This document shows positions 1 through 8,157 of a stretch of DNA of 35,725 nt, piece by piece. The notes beneath the pieces are model-generated. The model had not been told where the DNA came from and did no database searches. It saw nothing but the letters and a program-made list of their open reading frames with translations. Within the stretch, counting starts at the first letter, position 1. Each line of letters starts with the position of its first letter. Both the position numbers and the translations under genes were made by a program. The stretch comes from Pseudomonadota bacterium. GTDB lineage: Bacteria; Pseudomonadota; Gammaproteobacteria; Burkholderiales; Burkholderiaceae_C. The stretch lies in contig JAFEDY010000044.1 of NCBI GenBank assembly GCA_018241405.1, forward strand, positions 1 to 35,725, written 5' to 3'.

Positions 1-858
1 GCCCTGCCGCGGGCCGACATCACCCTCTGGCAACCCGGGGCGCCCCGGGCCGACTACGCCGTGGTCTGGGCGCCGCCGCAGCAGTTCATCGACGAGCAGC
101 CGGGCCTGAAGGCGCTGTTCAACATCGGCGCTGGCGTGGATGCGCTGCTCGGGCTGCGCCTGCCACCCAGGTTGCCCGTGGTGCGCCTGGACGACGCCGG
201 CATGGCCGTGCAGATGGCCGAGTACGTGTGCCACGCCGTCATCCGCCACTTTCGCGACTTGGGCGGCTACGAGGCCGACATGCGCGCCGGCCACTGGGCC
301 TACCGCAGGCCGCCGCGGCGCCAGGACTTCCCCGTTGGCATCATGGGCCTGGGCGTGCTGGGCCAGCGCGTGGCGCGCGCCTTGGCGCAGTTCGAGTTTC
401 CTGTGCTCGGCTGGAGCCGCGGCCCCAGACAGGTCGAGGGCGTGCGCTGCTTCAGCGGGCCGGAGGGATTCAATGACTTCCTGTCTTCGAGCCGCGTGCT
501 GGTGAACCTGCTGCCGCTCACGCCCGAGACGCGGGACATCATGAACCGCGGCACGCTGTCGCGCTTGATGCCCGGCGCCTATGTGATCAACGTGGCGCGC
601 GGCGCGCATCTGGTCGATGAGGACCTGCTGGCGCTCATCGACAGCGGCCATGTCGCGGGCGCCACGCTGGACGTGTTCCGCACCGAGCCGCTGCCGGCCG
701 AGCACCCCTTCTGGCAGCAGCCGCGCATCACCCTCACCCCCCACACCTCGGCGCGCACGCTGCGTGACGAGAGCATTGCCCAGATCGTGCGCAAGATCAC
801 GGCGCTGGAGAGCGGCGAGCCCATCGCCGGCGTCGTCGATCACGCGCGCGGCTATTGA
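1..858 (+). CDS. D-2-hydroxyacid dehydrogenase, GhrA-like (5' truncated by the window edge)
   Basis: NAD(P)-dependent reductase of 2-oxoacids such as glyoxylate or hydroxypyruvate, cytoplasmic. The frame is open from base 1, so the start lies upstream of the window; 285 codons are visible. The Rossmann motif GIMGLGVLGQRVARAL lies near visible residue 113. The segment NLLPLTPETRDIMN followed by NVARGAHLVDEDLL holds the conserved catalytic Arg of the family, and TPHTSA near the end holds the catalytic His. The C-terminus is complete. The short substrate-binding domain and the motifs resemble the GhrA branch rather than SerA. It stops 15 bases before the HMG-CoA lyase gene, so the two are probably co-transcribed. 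The family call is firm; the physiological substrate is not known. Confidence 0.88.
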   Translation, partial: ALPRADITLWQPGAPRADYAVVWAPPQQFIDEQPGLKALFNIGAGVDALLGLRLPPRLPVVRLDDAGMAVQMAEYVCHAVIRHFRDLGGYEADMRAGHWAYRRPPRRQDFPVGIMGLGVLGQRVARALAQFEFPVLGWSRGPRQVEGVRCFSGPEGFNDFLSSSRVLVNLLPLTPETRDIMNRGTLSRLMPGAYVINVARGAHLVDEDLLALIDSGHVAGATLDVFRTEPLPAEHPFWQQPRITLTPHTSARTLRDESIAQIVRKITALESGEPIAGVVDHARGY

Positions 859-873
859 ACCCAAGGAACCATC

Positions 874-1782
874 ATGCCCCTGCCATCCCAAGTCCGCATC
901 ATCGACGTAGGTCCGCGCGACGGACTGCAGAACGAAAAGCAGCCCGTGCCCGCCGCCGTCAAGATCGCGCTGGTGCACCGCCTGCAGGCCGCTGGCCTGA
1001 AGGAGATCGAGGTCACCAGCTATGTGTCGCCCAAATGGGTGCCGCAGATGGCCGACAACCATGAGGTCATGGACGGCATCACGCGCCAGGCCGGCGTGCG
1101 TTACTCGGTGCTCACGCCCAACCTCAAGGGCTGGGAGGCGGCGGCGGCCGACAGGCCCGACGAGATCGTGGTGTTTGGCGCCGCCAGCGAAGCCTTCAGC
1201 CAGAAGAACATCAACTGCAGCATCGCGGAGAGCATCGAGCGCTTCGCCCCCGTGGTCGCGGCCGCGCTGGCCGCCGGCGTGGCCGTGCGCGGGGCGATGA
1301 GCTGCACCGTCGGCTGCCCCTACGAGGGCGACATCGCCCCCGAGCGCGTGGCCTACCTGGCCGGACTCATGAAGGGCATTGGCGTGCAGCGCGTGGACGT
1401 GGCCGACACCATAGGCGTGGGCACGCCCATCAAGGTGCAGCGCGCCATCGAGGCCACGCTGCAGCACTACGCCATCGACGAGGTTTCAGGCCATTTCCAC
1501 GACACCTACGGCCAGGCCCTGGCCAACACCCTGGCGGCGCTGGAACTTGGCGTGTGGAACTTCCAATCCTCTATCGCCGGCCTGGGCGGCTGCCCGTACG
1601 CCAAGGGTGCGACCGGCAACGTGGCGACCGAAGACGTGGTCTACATGCTGCAGGGCATGGGCATAGAGACGGGCATTGACCTGGACAAGCTGGTCGATGC
1701 CGGCGCCTACATCAGCGAGTTCCTGGGCCGCAAACCCCAGTCGCGCGTGGCTGTGGCCTTGCTCAACAAGCGCGCGGGGTGA
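874..1782 (+). CDS. mvaB: Hydroxymethylglutaryl-CoA lyase
   Basis: Cleaves (S)-3-hydroxy-3-methylglutaryl-CoA to acetyl-CoA and acetoacetate, the last step of leucine degradation; a cytoplasmic TIM-barrel enzyme of 302 residues, normal for bacteria. The N-terminal motif VGPRDGLQNE carries catalytic Arg15 and metal ligand Asp16. GHFHDTYG supplies metal-binding His207 and His209. The family signature GLGGCPYAKGATGN contains the catalytic Cys240. The ATG follows the short leader AAGGAACCATC. No leucine-pathway partners (isovaleryl-CoA dehydrogenase, methylcrotonyl-CoA carboxylase) are in the window, so the local pathway context is missing. The end overlaps or abuts the YbaK-type gene. Confidence 0.95.
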   Translation: MPLPSQVRIIDVGPRDGLQNEKQPVPAAVKIALVHRLQAAGLKEIEVTSYVSPKWVPQMADNHEVMDGITRQAGVRYSVLTPNLKGWEAAAADRPDEIVVFGAASEAFSQKNINCSIAESIERFAPVVAAALAAGVAVRGAMSCTVGCPYEGDIAPERVAYLAGLMKGIGVQRVDVADTIGVGTPIKVQRAIEATLQHYAIDEVSGHFHDTYGQALANTLAALELGVWNFQSSIAGLGGCPYAKGATGNVATEDVVYMLQGMGIETGIDLDKLVDAGAYISEFLGRKPQSRVAVALLNKRAG

Positions 1783-1787
1783 TCGCC

Positions 1788-2285
1788 ATGTGTGGTTCGG
1801 AACTTAAGGCGTTGCCCGAAGGCGTGCAGCGCGTGGCCCAGGCCCTGCAGGCCGCCGGCCACCCGCATATGCCGGTCATGCTCGACGACGCCGCGCGCAC
1901 GGCGCAGCAGGCGGCCGACGCCCTGGGCATTGCCGTGGGCCAGATTGCCAAGAGCATCATCTTCCGGCGCAAGAGCGACGACGCGGCCGTGCTGGTCATC
2001 ACCTCGGGCGACCGGCGCGTGGACGAGAAGAAGGTCGATGCCCTGGTGGGCAAGACCGGCCGCGCCGACGCCGAGTTCGTCAAGGCGCGCACGGGTTTTT
2101 CCATCGGCGGCGTCTCGCCCCTGGCCCATGCCCAGCCGCCCGTTACGCTGATCGACCGCGAGCTGCTGCGCTTTGACGTGGTCTGGGCCGCGGCGGGCCA
2201 CCCCCATGGCGTATTCCAGCTGCGGCCGCAGGACCTGCAGCGGCTTACCGGCGCACCGCTGGCCGATGTGGTGCAGCAGCCATGA
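1788..2285 (+). CDS. YbaK/EbsC-family aminoacyl-tRNA deacylase
   Basis: Member of the YbaK/ProX editing family, which hydrolyses mischarged tRNAs (typically Cys-tRNA-Pro) in the cytoplasm. About 165 residues, the usual size of a free-standing domain. Family features are VGQIAKSIIFR with the conserved Lys, the strand VLVITSGDRRVDEKKV, and the late GxS/GG segment FSIGGVSPLAH. I chose the ATG at 1788 because GGTGATC just upstream matches the 16S 3' end. A GTG at 1779 would overlap the lyase stop by four bases and is the alternative. The stop overlaps the next start (ATGA), so translation is coupled to the DUF1289 gene. The specific tRNA substrate cannot be told from sequence. Confidence 0.88.
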   Translation: MCGSELKALPEGVQRVAQALQAAGHPHMPVMLDDAARTAQQAADALGIAVGQIAKSIIFRRKSDDAAVLVITSGDRRVDEKKVDALVGKTGRADAEFVKARTGFSIGGVSPLAHAQPPVTLIDRELLRFDVVWAAAGHPHGVFQLRPQDLQRLTGAPLADVVQQP

Positions 2286-2539
2286 ATGCTGCACAAATGC
2301 TAGCTGCTCGCGCTTTGCAGATGAGCGCTAGCGGCCAGTTCCTATCAAAAACAGAAGCCGTGCCATCGCCCTGCATCTCGGTGTGCCGCATGGCGCTGGA
2401 CGGCAGCCATTGCGAGGGCTGCTTTCGCACGCTGGACGACATACGCCATTGGTCGAAGGCGGGCAGTGAAGAACGTCGCACCATCTGGTCGGCGGCTCTG
2501 CGCCGCGCTGGCCTGATGCTCCCGGAGGGGTTGGAATGA
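2282..2539 (+). CDS. DUF1289 domain-containing protein
   Basis: Small 85-residue protein of unknown function. The DUF1289 core is PSPCISVCRMALDG then SHCEGCFRTLDD, giving four cysteines (31, 35, 44, 47) in a CX3C-X8-CX2C pattern that looks metal-binding, followed by a conserved W (IRHWSKAG). The core only begins near residue 28. The preceding residues, about 3-24, are encoded by a copy of the interspersed repeat described here as family B, so the N-terminus looks recruited from a repeat. The ATG overlaps the previous stop and the stop overlaps the next ATG. A real start closer to the core cannot be excluded, though I see no better ATG between the repeat and the core. Confidence 0.85.
   Translation: MNAAQMLAARALQMSASGQFLSKTEAVPSPCISVCRMALDGSHCEGCFRTLDDIRHWSKAGSEERRTIWSAALRRAGLMLPEGLE
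2287..2352 (+). repeat. Family B interspersed repeat, copy 1 (inside DUF1289 gene)
   Basis: Aligns by eye with the intergenic copy at 33467-33527: TGCTnnnCAAATnnnAGCTGC, then CGCGCTT, a short spacer, GAGCGCT and a TATCAAAA tail. The core can form a GCGCTT/AGCGC stem. It lies entirely inside coding sequence and encodes roughly residues 3-24. Confidence 0.7.
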
Positions 2540-3177
2540 AAGAAATCACCTTTTATCTCGACTTCGTCTCTCCCTACGCCTGGCTGGCCTTCGAGCGCCT
2601 GCCGCAGGTGCTGGAGGGCCTGTCCTACCGCCTCAGCTACCGCCCCGTGCTGCTGGGCGCGCTGCTGAAACAGCATGCCAACCCCGGCCCCGCCGGCATA
2701 GAGCCCAAACGCGCCTGGACCTACCGCCATGTCAGCTGGCTGGGCCACCGCCTGGGCGTGGGGCTGGAGATGCCGGCGCGCCACCCGTTCCCACCCCTTC
2801 CGCTGCTGCGCCTGGCGCTGGAGTGCAGCGACGATGGCATCGTCAACCGCTTCGTCGCCGGCAGCGTGCTGCGCCATGTCTGGCAGGGCGGGGCGGACGC
2901 GCTGGACCCGGCGCGGCTTGATGCGCTGCGGGTCACGCTGGCCGAGCAGCTGGGCCAGGATGACGACGCCCCCGAGCGCGCCAAACGCCTGCTGCGCGAG
3001 AACACCGAGGCCGCGGCCGCGCGCGGCGTGTTCGGCGTGCCTAGCTTCGAGGTCGATGGCCGCCTGTTCTGGGGCCTGGACAGCCTGCCCATGCTGCGCG
3101 CCTGCCTGGACGGCGATGCGTGGTTTGACGCACATTGGGAGCAGGCTGCAAGCGTGCCGCAAGGCTTAGGCGCTTGA
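2536..3177 (+). CDS. 2-hydroxychromene-2-carboxylate isomerase family protein (DsbA/kappa-GST fold)
   Basis: Thioredoxin-fold protein of the NahD / HCCA isomerase family, glutathione-dependent in characterised members; cytoplasmic, no signal peptide. 213 residues, slightly longer than typical. The start MKEITFYLDFVSPYAW is diagnostic, with Ser12 at the glutathione-activating position. The C-terminal GVFGVPSFEVDGRLFWG matches the conserved G-V-P-x-F strand and turn near the fold's cis-Pro. The ATG overlaps the DUF1289 stop. There are no naphthalene- or aromatic-pathway genes beside it, so the true substrate is probably not hydroxychromene carboxylate. Family assignment is firm, reaction uncertain. 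Confidence 0.9.
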   Translation: MKEITFYLDFVSPYAWLAFERLPQVLEGLSYRLSYRPVLLGALLKQHANPGPAGIEPKRAWTYRHVSWLGHRLGVGLEMPARHPFPPLPLLRLALECSDDGIVNRFVAGSVLRHVWQGGADALDPARLDALRVTLAEQLGQDDDAPERAKRLLRENTEAAAARGVFGVPSFEVDGRLFWGLDSLPMLRACLDGDAWFDAHWEQAASVPQGLGA

Positions 3178-3186
3178 ATCGGGCTT

Positions 3187-5019
3187 ATGCCCAACGCCTT
3201 CAATTTTTCCGCCTCGCCGTTTGACTGCCTCAGCGCCGAGGAGCAGGCGCTGGTGCGGGACAACGTTGATATCGCCTACTACCCCGAGGGGGCCGTGGTG
3301 CTGGAAATGGGTGACGCTCCGGCCCATTTGTTCGTCATCATCAAGGGCTATGTCACCCAGGTCGAGGGCGACGAGGTGCTGGCCACCTTTGGGCCGGACG
3401 ACTGTTTTGACGGCCGCGGGCTGGTGGCGGGCCGTGTCAGCAGCCGCTTCACCGTGGCCGAAGAGCTGGTGGCCTACCAGCTGGCGCGCGCCACCGTCAT
3501 GGAGCTGATCGCGCGCAACCGCAGCTTTGGCGCGCTGCTGTTTTCCGACCTGGGGCAAAAGCTCAGCACGCTGGCGCAGCGCGCCGAGCAGCACGAGATG
3601 CAGTCGCTCACCCTCACGCGTGTGGACCAGGCCTTTCTGCGCCCGGCCCATGTGGTGGATGCGGGCACCGACATCGTCTCCGTGGTGCGCGTGTTCCAGG
3701 AGCGGCGTACCACCAGCGTGCTGGTCAGCGGCCTGCCGGGCGGGGCTGAGGGACCTGAAGGGCTGGGGATTTTCTCCAATACCACCTTGCAGCGCGCCAT
3801 TCTCGACGGCCGGCCCCTCACGCAGATCACCGTGGGCGAGTTGACCAGCCACCCGCTGGTCACCGTGCGCGCCGCCGACCAGCTGGGCGACGCCATGGCG
3901 CTCTTGCTGCGCGCGCGCGTGCACCGGCTGGCGGTGCTGGGGGACGACGGCCAGGTGCTGGGCATCCTGGAGGCGCTGGACCTGTTCAGCTTCCTGGCCA
4001 ACCAGTCGCATCTGATCACGGTGCATATCGAGCAGGCGCGCGACCTGCCGGCGCTGGAGCAGGCCGCCGCCCAGGTCACGCGCCTGGTGTCCGTGCTGCA
4101 CCGCAGCGGCACGCGCATTGCGTTGGTGGCGCAGCTGGTGCAGCAGCTCAACGCACGCCTGTTCGAGCGTGCCTGGCAGATGATTGCGCCGCGCGATCTG
4201 CTGCTCAACAGCTGCCTCTACGTGATGGGCAGCGAGGGTCGGGGCGAGCAGCTGCTGAAAACCGACCAGGACAACGGCCTGCTGCTGCGCGACGGTTACG
4301 AGCCGCCGGCCGACCTGCAGGTTATCTGCGAGCGCTTTTCCCAGGCGTTGGCCGGCTTTGGCTACCCCGAATGCCAGGGCCACATCATGGTCAGCAACCC
4401 CGCCTGGCGCGGCACGGTGAGCGAGTTTGGCGACAAGGTGCGCAACTGGCTGCTCAAGCCCGAGGGCGACAGCCTGATGCACCTGGCCATCTTCCTCGAT
4501 GCCCATGCCGTCGCCGGTGACGCCCGGTTGCTGGCCACCGTGCGCCAGCGGCTGTTCCAGCTGGGCGCAGAAAGCGATGCGCTGATCGCCCGCTTTGCCC
4601 TGGCCATCGACGCCTTCGGCAGCCCGGCCGGCTGGTGGGGCAGGCTGCTGGGCATCGAAGACGTGACGCTGGTGAACCTGAAAAAGGCCGGCATCTTCCC
4701 CATCGTCCATGGCGTGCGCAGCCTGGCGCTGGCAAGGCGCATAGCCGCCACGGGCACGGCCGAGCGCATCGCCGCGCTGCAGGCCGAGGGCCAGCTCGAC
4801 GCCGCCCTGGGGCAGGAGCTGCTGCAAGGCCTGCATTTCCTGATGGCGCTGCGCCTGCAGGCCGGCCTGGACGAGCAGGAGATGCAGCGCAGCGTCACCG
4901 GCAACGTCGATCCGGCCAGGCTGACCAGCCTGCAGCGCGACCTGCTCAAGGACACGCTGTCCGTCGTCAAGCGCTTCAAGGCCTTTCTGCACCAGCGCCT
5001 GCGCATGGACGCCGTATGA
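3187..5019 (+). CDS. Cyclic-nucleotide-binding / CBS / DUF294 nucleotidyltransferase-like signalling protein
   Basis: A 610-residue cytoplasmic regulator with four modules: a cNMP-binding (Crp-like) domain at about 15-110, a CBS pair at about 150-275, a DUF294 GlnD-like nucleotidyltransferase domain at about 290-440, and a DUF294 C-terminal helical domain at about 470-600. The nucleotidyltransferase core is visible as MGSEGRGEQLLKTDQDNGLL, with the GS motif and Asp360/Asp362 of the D-x-D metal site intact, so it may be active. Its 3' end overlaps the exonuclease start (ATGA). The pair converges on actP; I recall the same families adjoining actP in Pseudomonas, suggesting a link to acetate metabolism, but target and ligand are unknown. 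Confidence 0.9.
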   Translation: MPNAFNFSASPFDCLSAEEQALVRDNVDIAYYPEGAVVLEMGDAPAHLFVIIKGYVTQVEGDEVLATFGPDDCFDGRGLVAGRVSSRFTVAEELVAYQLARATVMELIARNRSFGALLFSDLGQKLSTLAQRAEQHEMQSLTLTRVDQAFLRPAHVVDAGTDIVSVVRVFQERRTTSVLVSGLPGGAEGPEGLGIFSNTTLQRAILDGRPLTQITVGELTSHPLVTVRAADQLGDAMALLLRARVHRLAVLGDDGQVLGILEALDLFSFLANQSHLITVHIEQARDLPALEQAAAQVTRLVSVLHRSGTRIALVAQLVQQLNARLFERAWQMIAPRDLLLNSCLYVMGSEGRGEQLLKTDQDNGLLLRDGYEPPADLQVICERFSQALAGFGYPECQGHIMVSNPAWRGTVSEFGDKVRNWLLKPEGDSLMHLAIFLDAHAVAGDARLLATVRQRLFQLGAESDALIARFALAIDAFGSPAGWWGRLLGIEDVTLVNLKKAGIFPIVHGVRSLALARRIAATGTAERIAALQAEGQLDAALGQELLQGLHFLMALRLQAGLDEQEMQRSVTGNVDPARLTSLQRDLLKDTLSVVKRFKAFLHQRLRMDAV

Positions 5020-5681
5020 GCCGGCACTACAGCAATCTGGCGCCCCTGTGGTGGGAGCGGCTGCGCCGCTGGTGGCTGGTCTACCACCTGGGCGAGCCTG
5101 AGTTCGCGTTCATGTTCGACCCGCCGCCGCCCAATGAATGGGTCGCGCTCGACTGCGAGACCACGGGGCTCAATACCCGCAGCGACGAGATCATCTCCGT
5201 GGGCGCGGTGCGCATCGTGGGTGACCGCATCCTGACCAGCGAGCGCCTGGAGCTGCTCATCCGCCCGGAAAAGGGTGTGAGTGCCGACAGCGTGCGCATC
5301 CACCGCCTGCGCGAGCGCGATGTGGCGGGAGGCCTGCCCAAGGACGAGGCCATGCGCCGGTTGATGCGCTTCATCGGCAGCCGCCCGCTGGTCGGCTACT
5401 ACCTCGAATTCGACGTGGCCATGCTGGGCCGCGCCATCTGGCCGCTCTTGGGGATGGGCCTGCCGCAGCAGAAGATCGAGGTTTCGGCCCTGTACTACGA
5501 CTACAAGTTCCGCCAGCTGCCGCCCTACCAGCAGCAGGCGAATGCCGAGATTGACCTGCGGTTTTCCACGCTGATGCAGGACCTTGGACTGCCCGAGCGC
5601 GAGGCGCACGACGCCCTCAACGACGCGGTGATGGCCGCCATGGCCTTCATCAAGCTGCGTCATCTGCGTGGCAAAAATTAG
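5016..5681 (+). CDS. DnaQ-like 3'-5' exonuclease (DEDDh)
   Basis: 221-residue exonuclease of the DNA polymerase III epsilon type. All motifs are present: WVALDCETTG (Asp46, Glu48), LVGYYLEFDVAML (Asp133) and REAHDALNDAV (His198, Asp203), so the DEDDh active site is complete. An N-terminal extension of about 40 residues is rich in Trp and Pro (LWWERLRRWW), unlike housekeeping DnaQ, and fits the class found beside DUF294 proteins. The start ATG overlaps the upstream stop, making translational coupling likely; the frame is open far upstream but only this start leaves the DUF294 gene intact. The substrate (DNA, RNA or nucleotides) is not known. Confidence 0.9.
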   Translation: MSRHYSNLAPLWWERLRRWWLVYHLGEPEFAFMFDPPPPNEWVALDCETTGLNTRSDEIISVGAVRIVGDRILTSERLELLIRPEKGVSADSVRIHRLRERDVAGGLPKDEAMRRLMRFIGSRPLVGYYLEFDVAMLGRAIWPLLGMGLPQQKIEVSALYYDYKFRQLPPYQQQANAEIDLRFSTLMQDLGLPEREAHDALNDAVMAAMAFIKLRHLRGKN

Positions 5682-5699
5682 GGCGTAGCCGGTTTTCCA
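5681..5699 (-). repeat. Possible partial family B repeat
   Basis: GGGCGTAGCCGGTTTTCCAC resembles the right end (GCGCTAnnGGCCnTTTTnCC) of the family B element, just after the exonuclease stop. Only one end is recognisable, so this may be chance. Confidence 0.3.
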
Positions 5700-5735
5700 C
5701 TTGCGTGAATAGCTCTTGAAACAAGAGCAATAAAA

Positions 5736-5758
5736 AAGCCGGGCACCAGGCCCGGCTT
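5736..5758. terminator. Bidirectional rho-independent terminator between exonuclease and actP
   Basis: Perfect 9-bp stem AAGCCGGGC / GCCCGGCTT with a 5-base loop. On the minus strand it is followed by a T-run (plus-strand TAAAAAA just upstream). On the plus strand it ends in TTCTTGT. It sits between two converging genes, so it can end both. A second hairpin, GCTCTTG-AAA-CAAGAGC, lies at 5712-5728. Confidence 0.8.
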
Positions 5759-5802
5759 CTTGTGTCAGGGGCTTCACAGCCCCACCCTCTTTCAAACGGG
5801 GA

Positions 5803-7539
5803 TCAGTGTCCCGATGCGCCAGCGGCACCCAGGCCGGTTTCCGAGCGCACCTGCTGCGCCGGGAAGGCCTCGCGATCCTGCTTGGCGCGGGCGCTGTTGT
5901 CGGTGATCGAGAACAGCCACACGCCGCCAAAGCCGATGATCATGGAGAACAGCGCCGGCGACGAGTAGGGGAACAGCGCCGAGCCCGCGGGGTTGCCAAA
6001 GGTTGCCTCCCACACCGAGGGCGAGACGATGGTCAGGCCCACGGAGGAGATCAGGCCCATGAAGCCGCCGATCACCGCGCCGCGCGTGGTGCAGCCCTTC
6101 CACAGGATGGACAGGATCAGAGCCGGGAAGTTGGCCGAGGCGGCAATGGCGAAGGCCAGCGACACCATGAAGGCGATGTTCTGCTTCTCGAACAGAATGC
6201 CCAGCACCACGGCAATGGCGCCCAATGCCAGGGTGGTCATGCGCGAGACCTTGAGCTCGGCGGCGCTGTCGGCCTTGCCGCGCTTGAGGACGGTGGCGTA
6301 CAGGTCGTGCGACACGGCGGAGGCGCCCGACAGCGTCAGGCCGGCCACCACGGCCAGGATGGTGGCAAAGGCCACGGCCGAGATGAAGCCGTAGAAGATG
6401 TTGCCGCCCACGCTCTTGGCCACCAGCACCGCAGCCATGTTGGCCGTGCCTGCGCCGCCCTTGATCACGCCCTTGACGGTGTCGGCCATCTCGGGGTTGG
6501 TCAGCACCATGGTGATGGCGCCAAAGCCGATGATGAAGATCAGGATGTAGAAGTAGCCGATCCACACCGTGGCCCAGCCCACCGACTTGCGTGCTTCCTT
6601 GGCGTTGGGCACGGTGAAGAAGCGCATCAGGATGTGGGGCAGGCCGGCGGTGCCGAACATCAGCGCCATGCCGAAGGAGATGGCCGAGATCGGGTCCTTG
6701 ATGAAGCCGCCCGGGCCCATGATGGACAGGCCTTTCTTGGCCGCGTCTTCAGGGCTCATGCCGGTGTTGGCGGCGATCTGCGTGCGCACCTTCACGCCTT
6801 CGGCGAACAGCGCTTCAGGACTGAAGCCGTAGTTCGACAGCACCATGAAGGCCATGAAGGTCACGCCGGCGAGCAGCAAGCAGGCCTTGATGATCTGCAC
6901 CCAGGTGGTGGCCGTCATGCCGCCGAACAGCACATAGACCATCATCAGCGCACCGACGATGACCACCGCCATCCAGTACTCCAGGCCAAACAACAGCTTG
7001 ATGAGCTGGCCTGCGCCAACCATCTGCGCGATGAGGTAGAAGGCCACCACGATCAGCGTGCCCGATGCGGCAAACATGCGGATCGGCGCTTGTTCAAAGC
7101 GGTAACCGGCCACGTCGGCAAAGGTGAACTTGCCCAGGTTGCGCAGGCGGTCGGCCATCAGGAAGGTGATGATGGGCCAGCCCACGAGAAAGCCGATGGA
7201 GTAGATCAGGCCGTCGTAGCCCGAGGCCATCACGGCTGCCGAAATACCCAGAAAGGACGCGGCCGACATGTAGTCACCCGCAATCGCCAGGCCGTTCTGG
7301 AAGCCCGTGATGCCGCCGCCGGCGGTATAGAAGTCGGCTGCCGAGCGGGTCTTGGAGGCCGCCCATTTGGTGATCCACAGCGTGCCGGCCACGAAGATGC
7401 CGAACATGATGATGGCCACCCAGTTGGTTTCCTGCTTGGCGGCCTGGCCCACGTCGCCGCCGGCGGCCTGGGCCATGCCGGCCGCAGCCAGGGCCGCGAG
7501 GGCCAGCGCTGCGCTGGCAAAAGTGGTGGAACGGCTCAT
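5803..7539 (-). CDS. actP: Cation/acetate symporter ActP
   Basis: Sodium:solute symporter family (SSS) permease that takes up acetate and other short monocarboxylates across the inner membrane. 578 residues, with a signal-like first segment ending MAQA and then about 13 hydrophobic segments. The stretch [20 protein letters not shown] and the following MSAASFLG are hallmarks of ActP. The start overlaps the yjcH stop (ATGA), giving the usual yjcH-actP operon; acs (acetyl-CoA synthetase) is not in the window. It converges on the DUF294/exonuclease pair and ends at the shared terminator. Assignment is strong; exact substrate range is inferred. Confidence 0.94.
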   Translation of the reverse strand: MSRSTTFASAALALAALAAAGMAQAAGGDVGQAAKQETNWVAIIMFGIFVAGTLWITKWAASKTRSAADFYTAGGGITGFQNGLAIAGDYMSAASFLGISAAVMASGYDGLIYSIGFLVGWPIITFLMADRLRNLGKFTFADVAGYRFEQAPIRMFAASGTLIVVAFYLIAQMVGAGQLIKLLFGLEYWMAVVIVGALMMVYVLFGGMTATTWVQIIKACLLLAGVTFMAFMVLSNYGFSPEALFAEGVKVRTQIAANTGMSPEDAAKKGLSIMGPGGFIKDPISAISFGMALMFGTAGLPHILMRFFTVPNAKEARKSVGWATVWIGYFYILIFIIGFGAITMVLTNPEMADTVKGVIKGGAGTANMAAVLVAKSVGGNIFYGFISAVAFATILAVVAGLTLSGASAVSHDLYATVLKRGKADSAAELKVSRMTTLALGAIAVVLGILFEKQNIAFMVSLAFAIAASANFPALILSILWKGCTTRGAVIGGFMGLISSVGLTIVSPSVWEATFGNPAGSALFPYSSPALFSMIIGFGGVWLFSITDNSARAKQDREAFPAQQVRSETGLGAAGASGH

Positions 7540-7844
7540 TTGGTCACGTCCTTCATGATTTCTTCGGTCAGCGCGTCGAACTTGTTGTTCGCAATGCGCA
7601 CGTAGTACACCGTGATGGCGATAGTGAACAGGATCACACCCAAGCCAATCGGAATGCCCAGTGAGGTCACGCCCGCGCCGATCGGCTTGGCCAGGAAGGG
7701 CTTGTCGAAGGCGATCAGGCCGATGTAGCCGAAGTACACGACCAGCATCAGGATGGTCAGGACGGTGCCCAGGGGGTTGCGCCGGGCGCGCAGCTCCTGG
7801 TATTTGGGATGGCGTTGAATCTTCTCAACGACGGGGTCAGTCAT
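7536..7844 (-). CDS. yjcH: DUF485 membrane protein YjcH
   Basis: 102-residue inner-membrane protein of the DUF485 family, regularly encoded just before actP. It has an N-terminal [15 protein letters not shown] stretch and two transmembrane helices (about 30-50 and 64-86). The chosen ATG at 7844 has a good ribosome site (AGGAGA, 6 bases upstream). The open frame extends about 190 bases further, but that part is unlike the family. It overlaps actP by four bases. The role is thought to be an accessory to ActP, though the mechanism is not established. Confidence 0.92.
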   Translation of the reverse strand: MTDPVVEKIQRHPKYQELRARRNPLGTVLTILMLVVYFGYIGLIAFDKPFLAKPIGAGVTSLGIPIGLGVILFTIAITVYYVRIANNKFDALTEEIMKDVTK

Positions 7845-8157
7845 GCTTGTCTCCTGTTTCGTGAAGTGCCGCGCACGGAATGGGCGCAGTGCACAAACGC
7901 AGCGGATTCTGAGAAGCGCGACTGACCCAATGCTTACGCGCAAAAACGCAGCATAGAAGCCGCCTGGCGCCGGTCTTGGCAGGTTTTTCACATCGAAAAA
8001 TACCGGCTCAGGGTTTCCTCCAGGCTTGTAAGTCAACGTTCAGTTATGCGTCAGCTTGCGTAAGAAATGCGTCAGTAGGCCGTCAGTCGGCGCGCAGATA
8101 GTGGCGCGACAGGTATTTGTAAGTGCCTGTGTTTCAAAACGATTCAGGAGACAAACC
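7845..8157. promoter_or_regulatory. Divergent control region between yjcH-actP and the MHS transporter
   Basis: 313 bases without a gene, visibly less GC-rich than the flanks. Seen directly: an inverted repeat TTTTTC-N5-GAAAAA at 7984-8000, and a direct repeat ATGCGTCAG at 8046-8054 and 8067-8075, 21 bases apart (two helical turns), with a third GTCAG close by. Both flanking genes have AGGAGACA-type ribosome sites at its edges. I infer promoters and operator sites for both transport units; I could not place -35/-10 boxes with confidence. Confidence 0.5.

Noticed and set aside
874..1782. HMG-CoA lyase as part of a leucine degradation (liu) operon
   Set aside because: None of the expected partner genes lies on either side within the window.
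2536..3177. HCCA isomerase as evidence of a naphthalene pathway
   Set aside because: No ring dioxygenase or other nah-type gene nearby; the family is widespread with other roles.
3166..4992. 608-codon open frame on the minus strand opposite the DUF294 gene
   Set aside because: His/Gln/Arg-rich shadow typical of high-GC DNA; the plus strand encodes clear domains over the same bases.
5806..7605. 599-codon plus-strand frame opposite actP
   Set aside because: Low-complexity His/Gly/Asp composition, no domain, no ribosome site; actP on the other strand is unmistakable.
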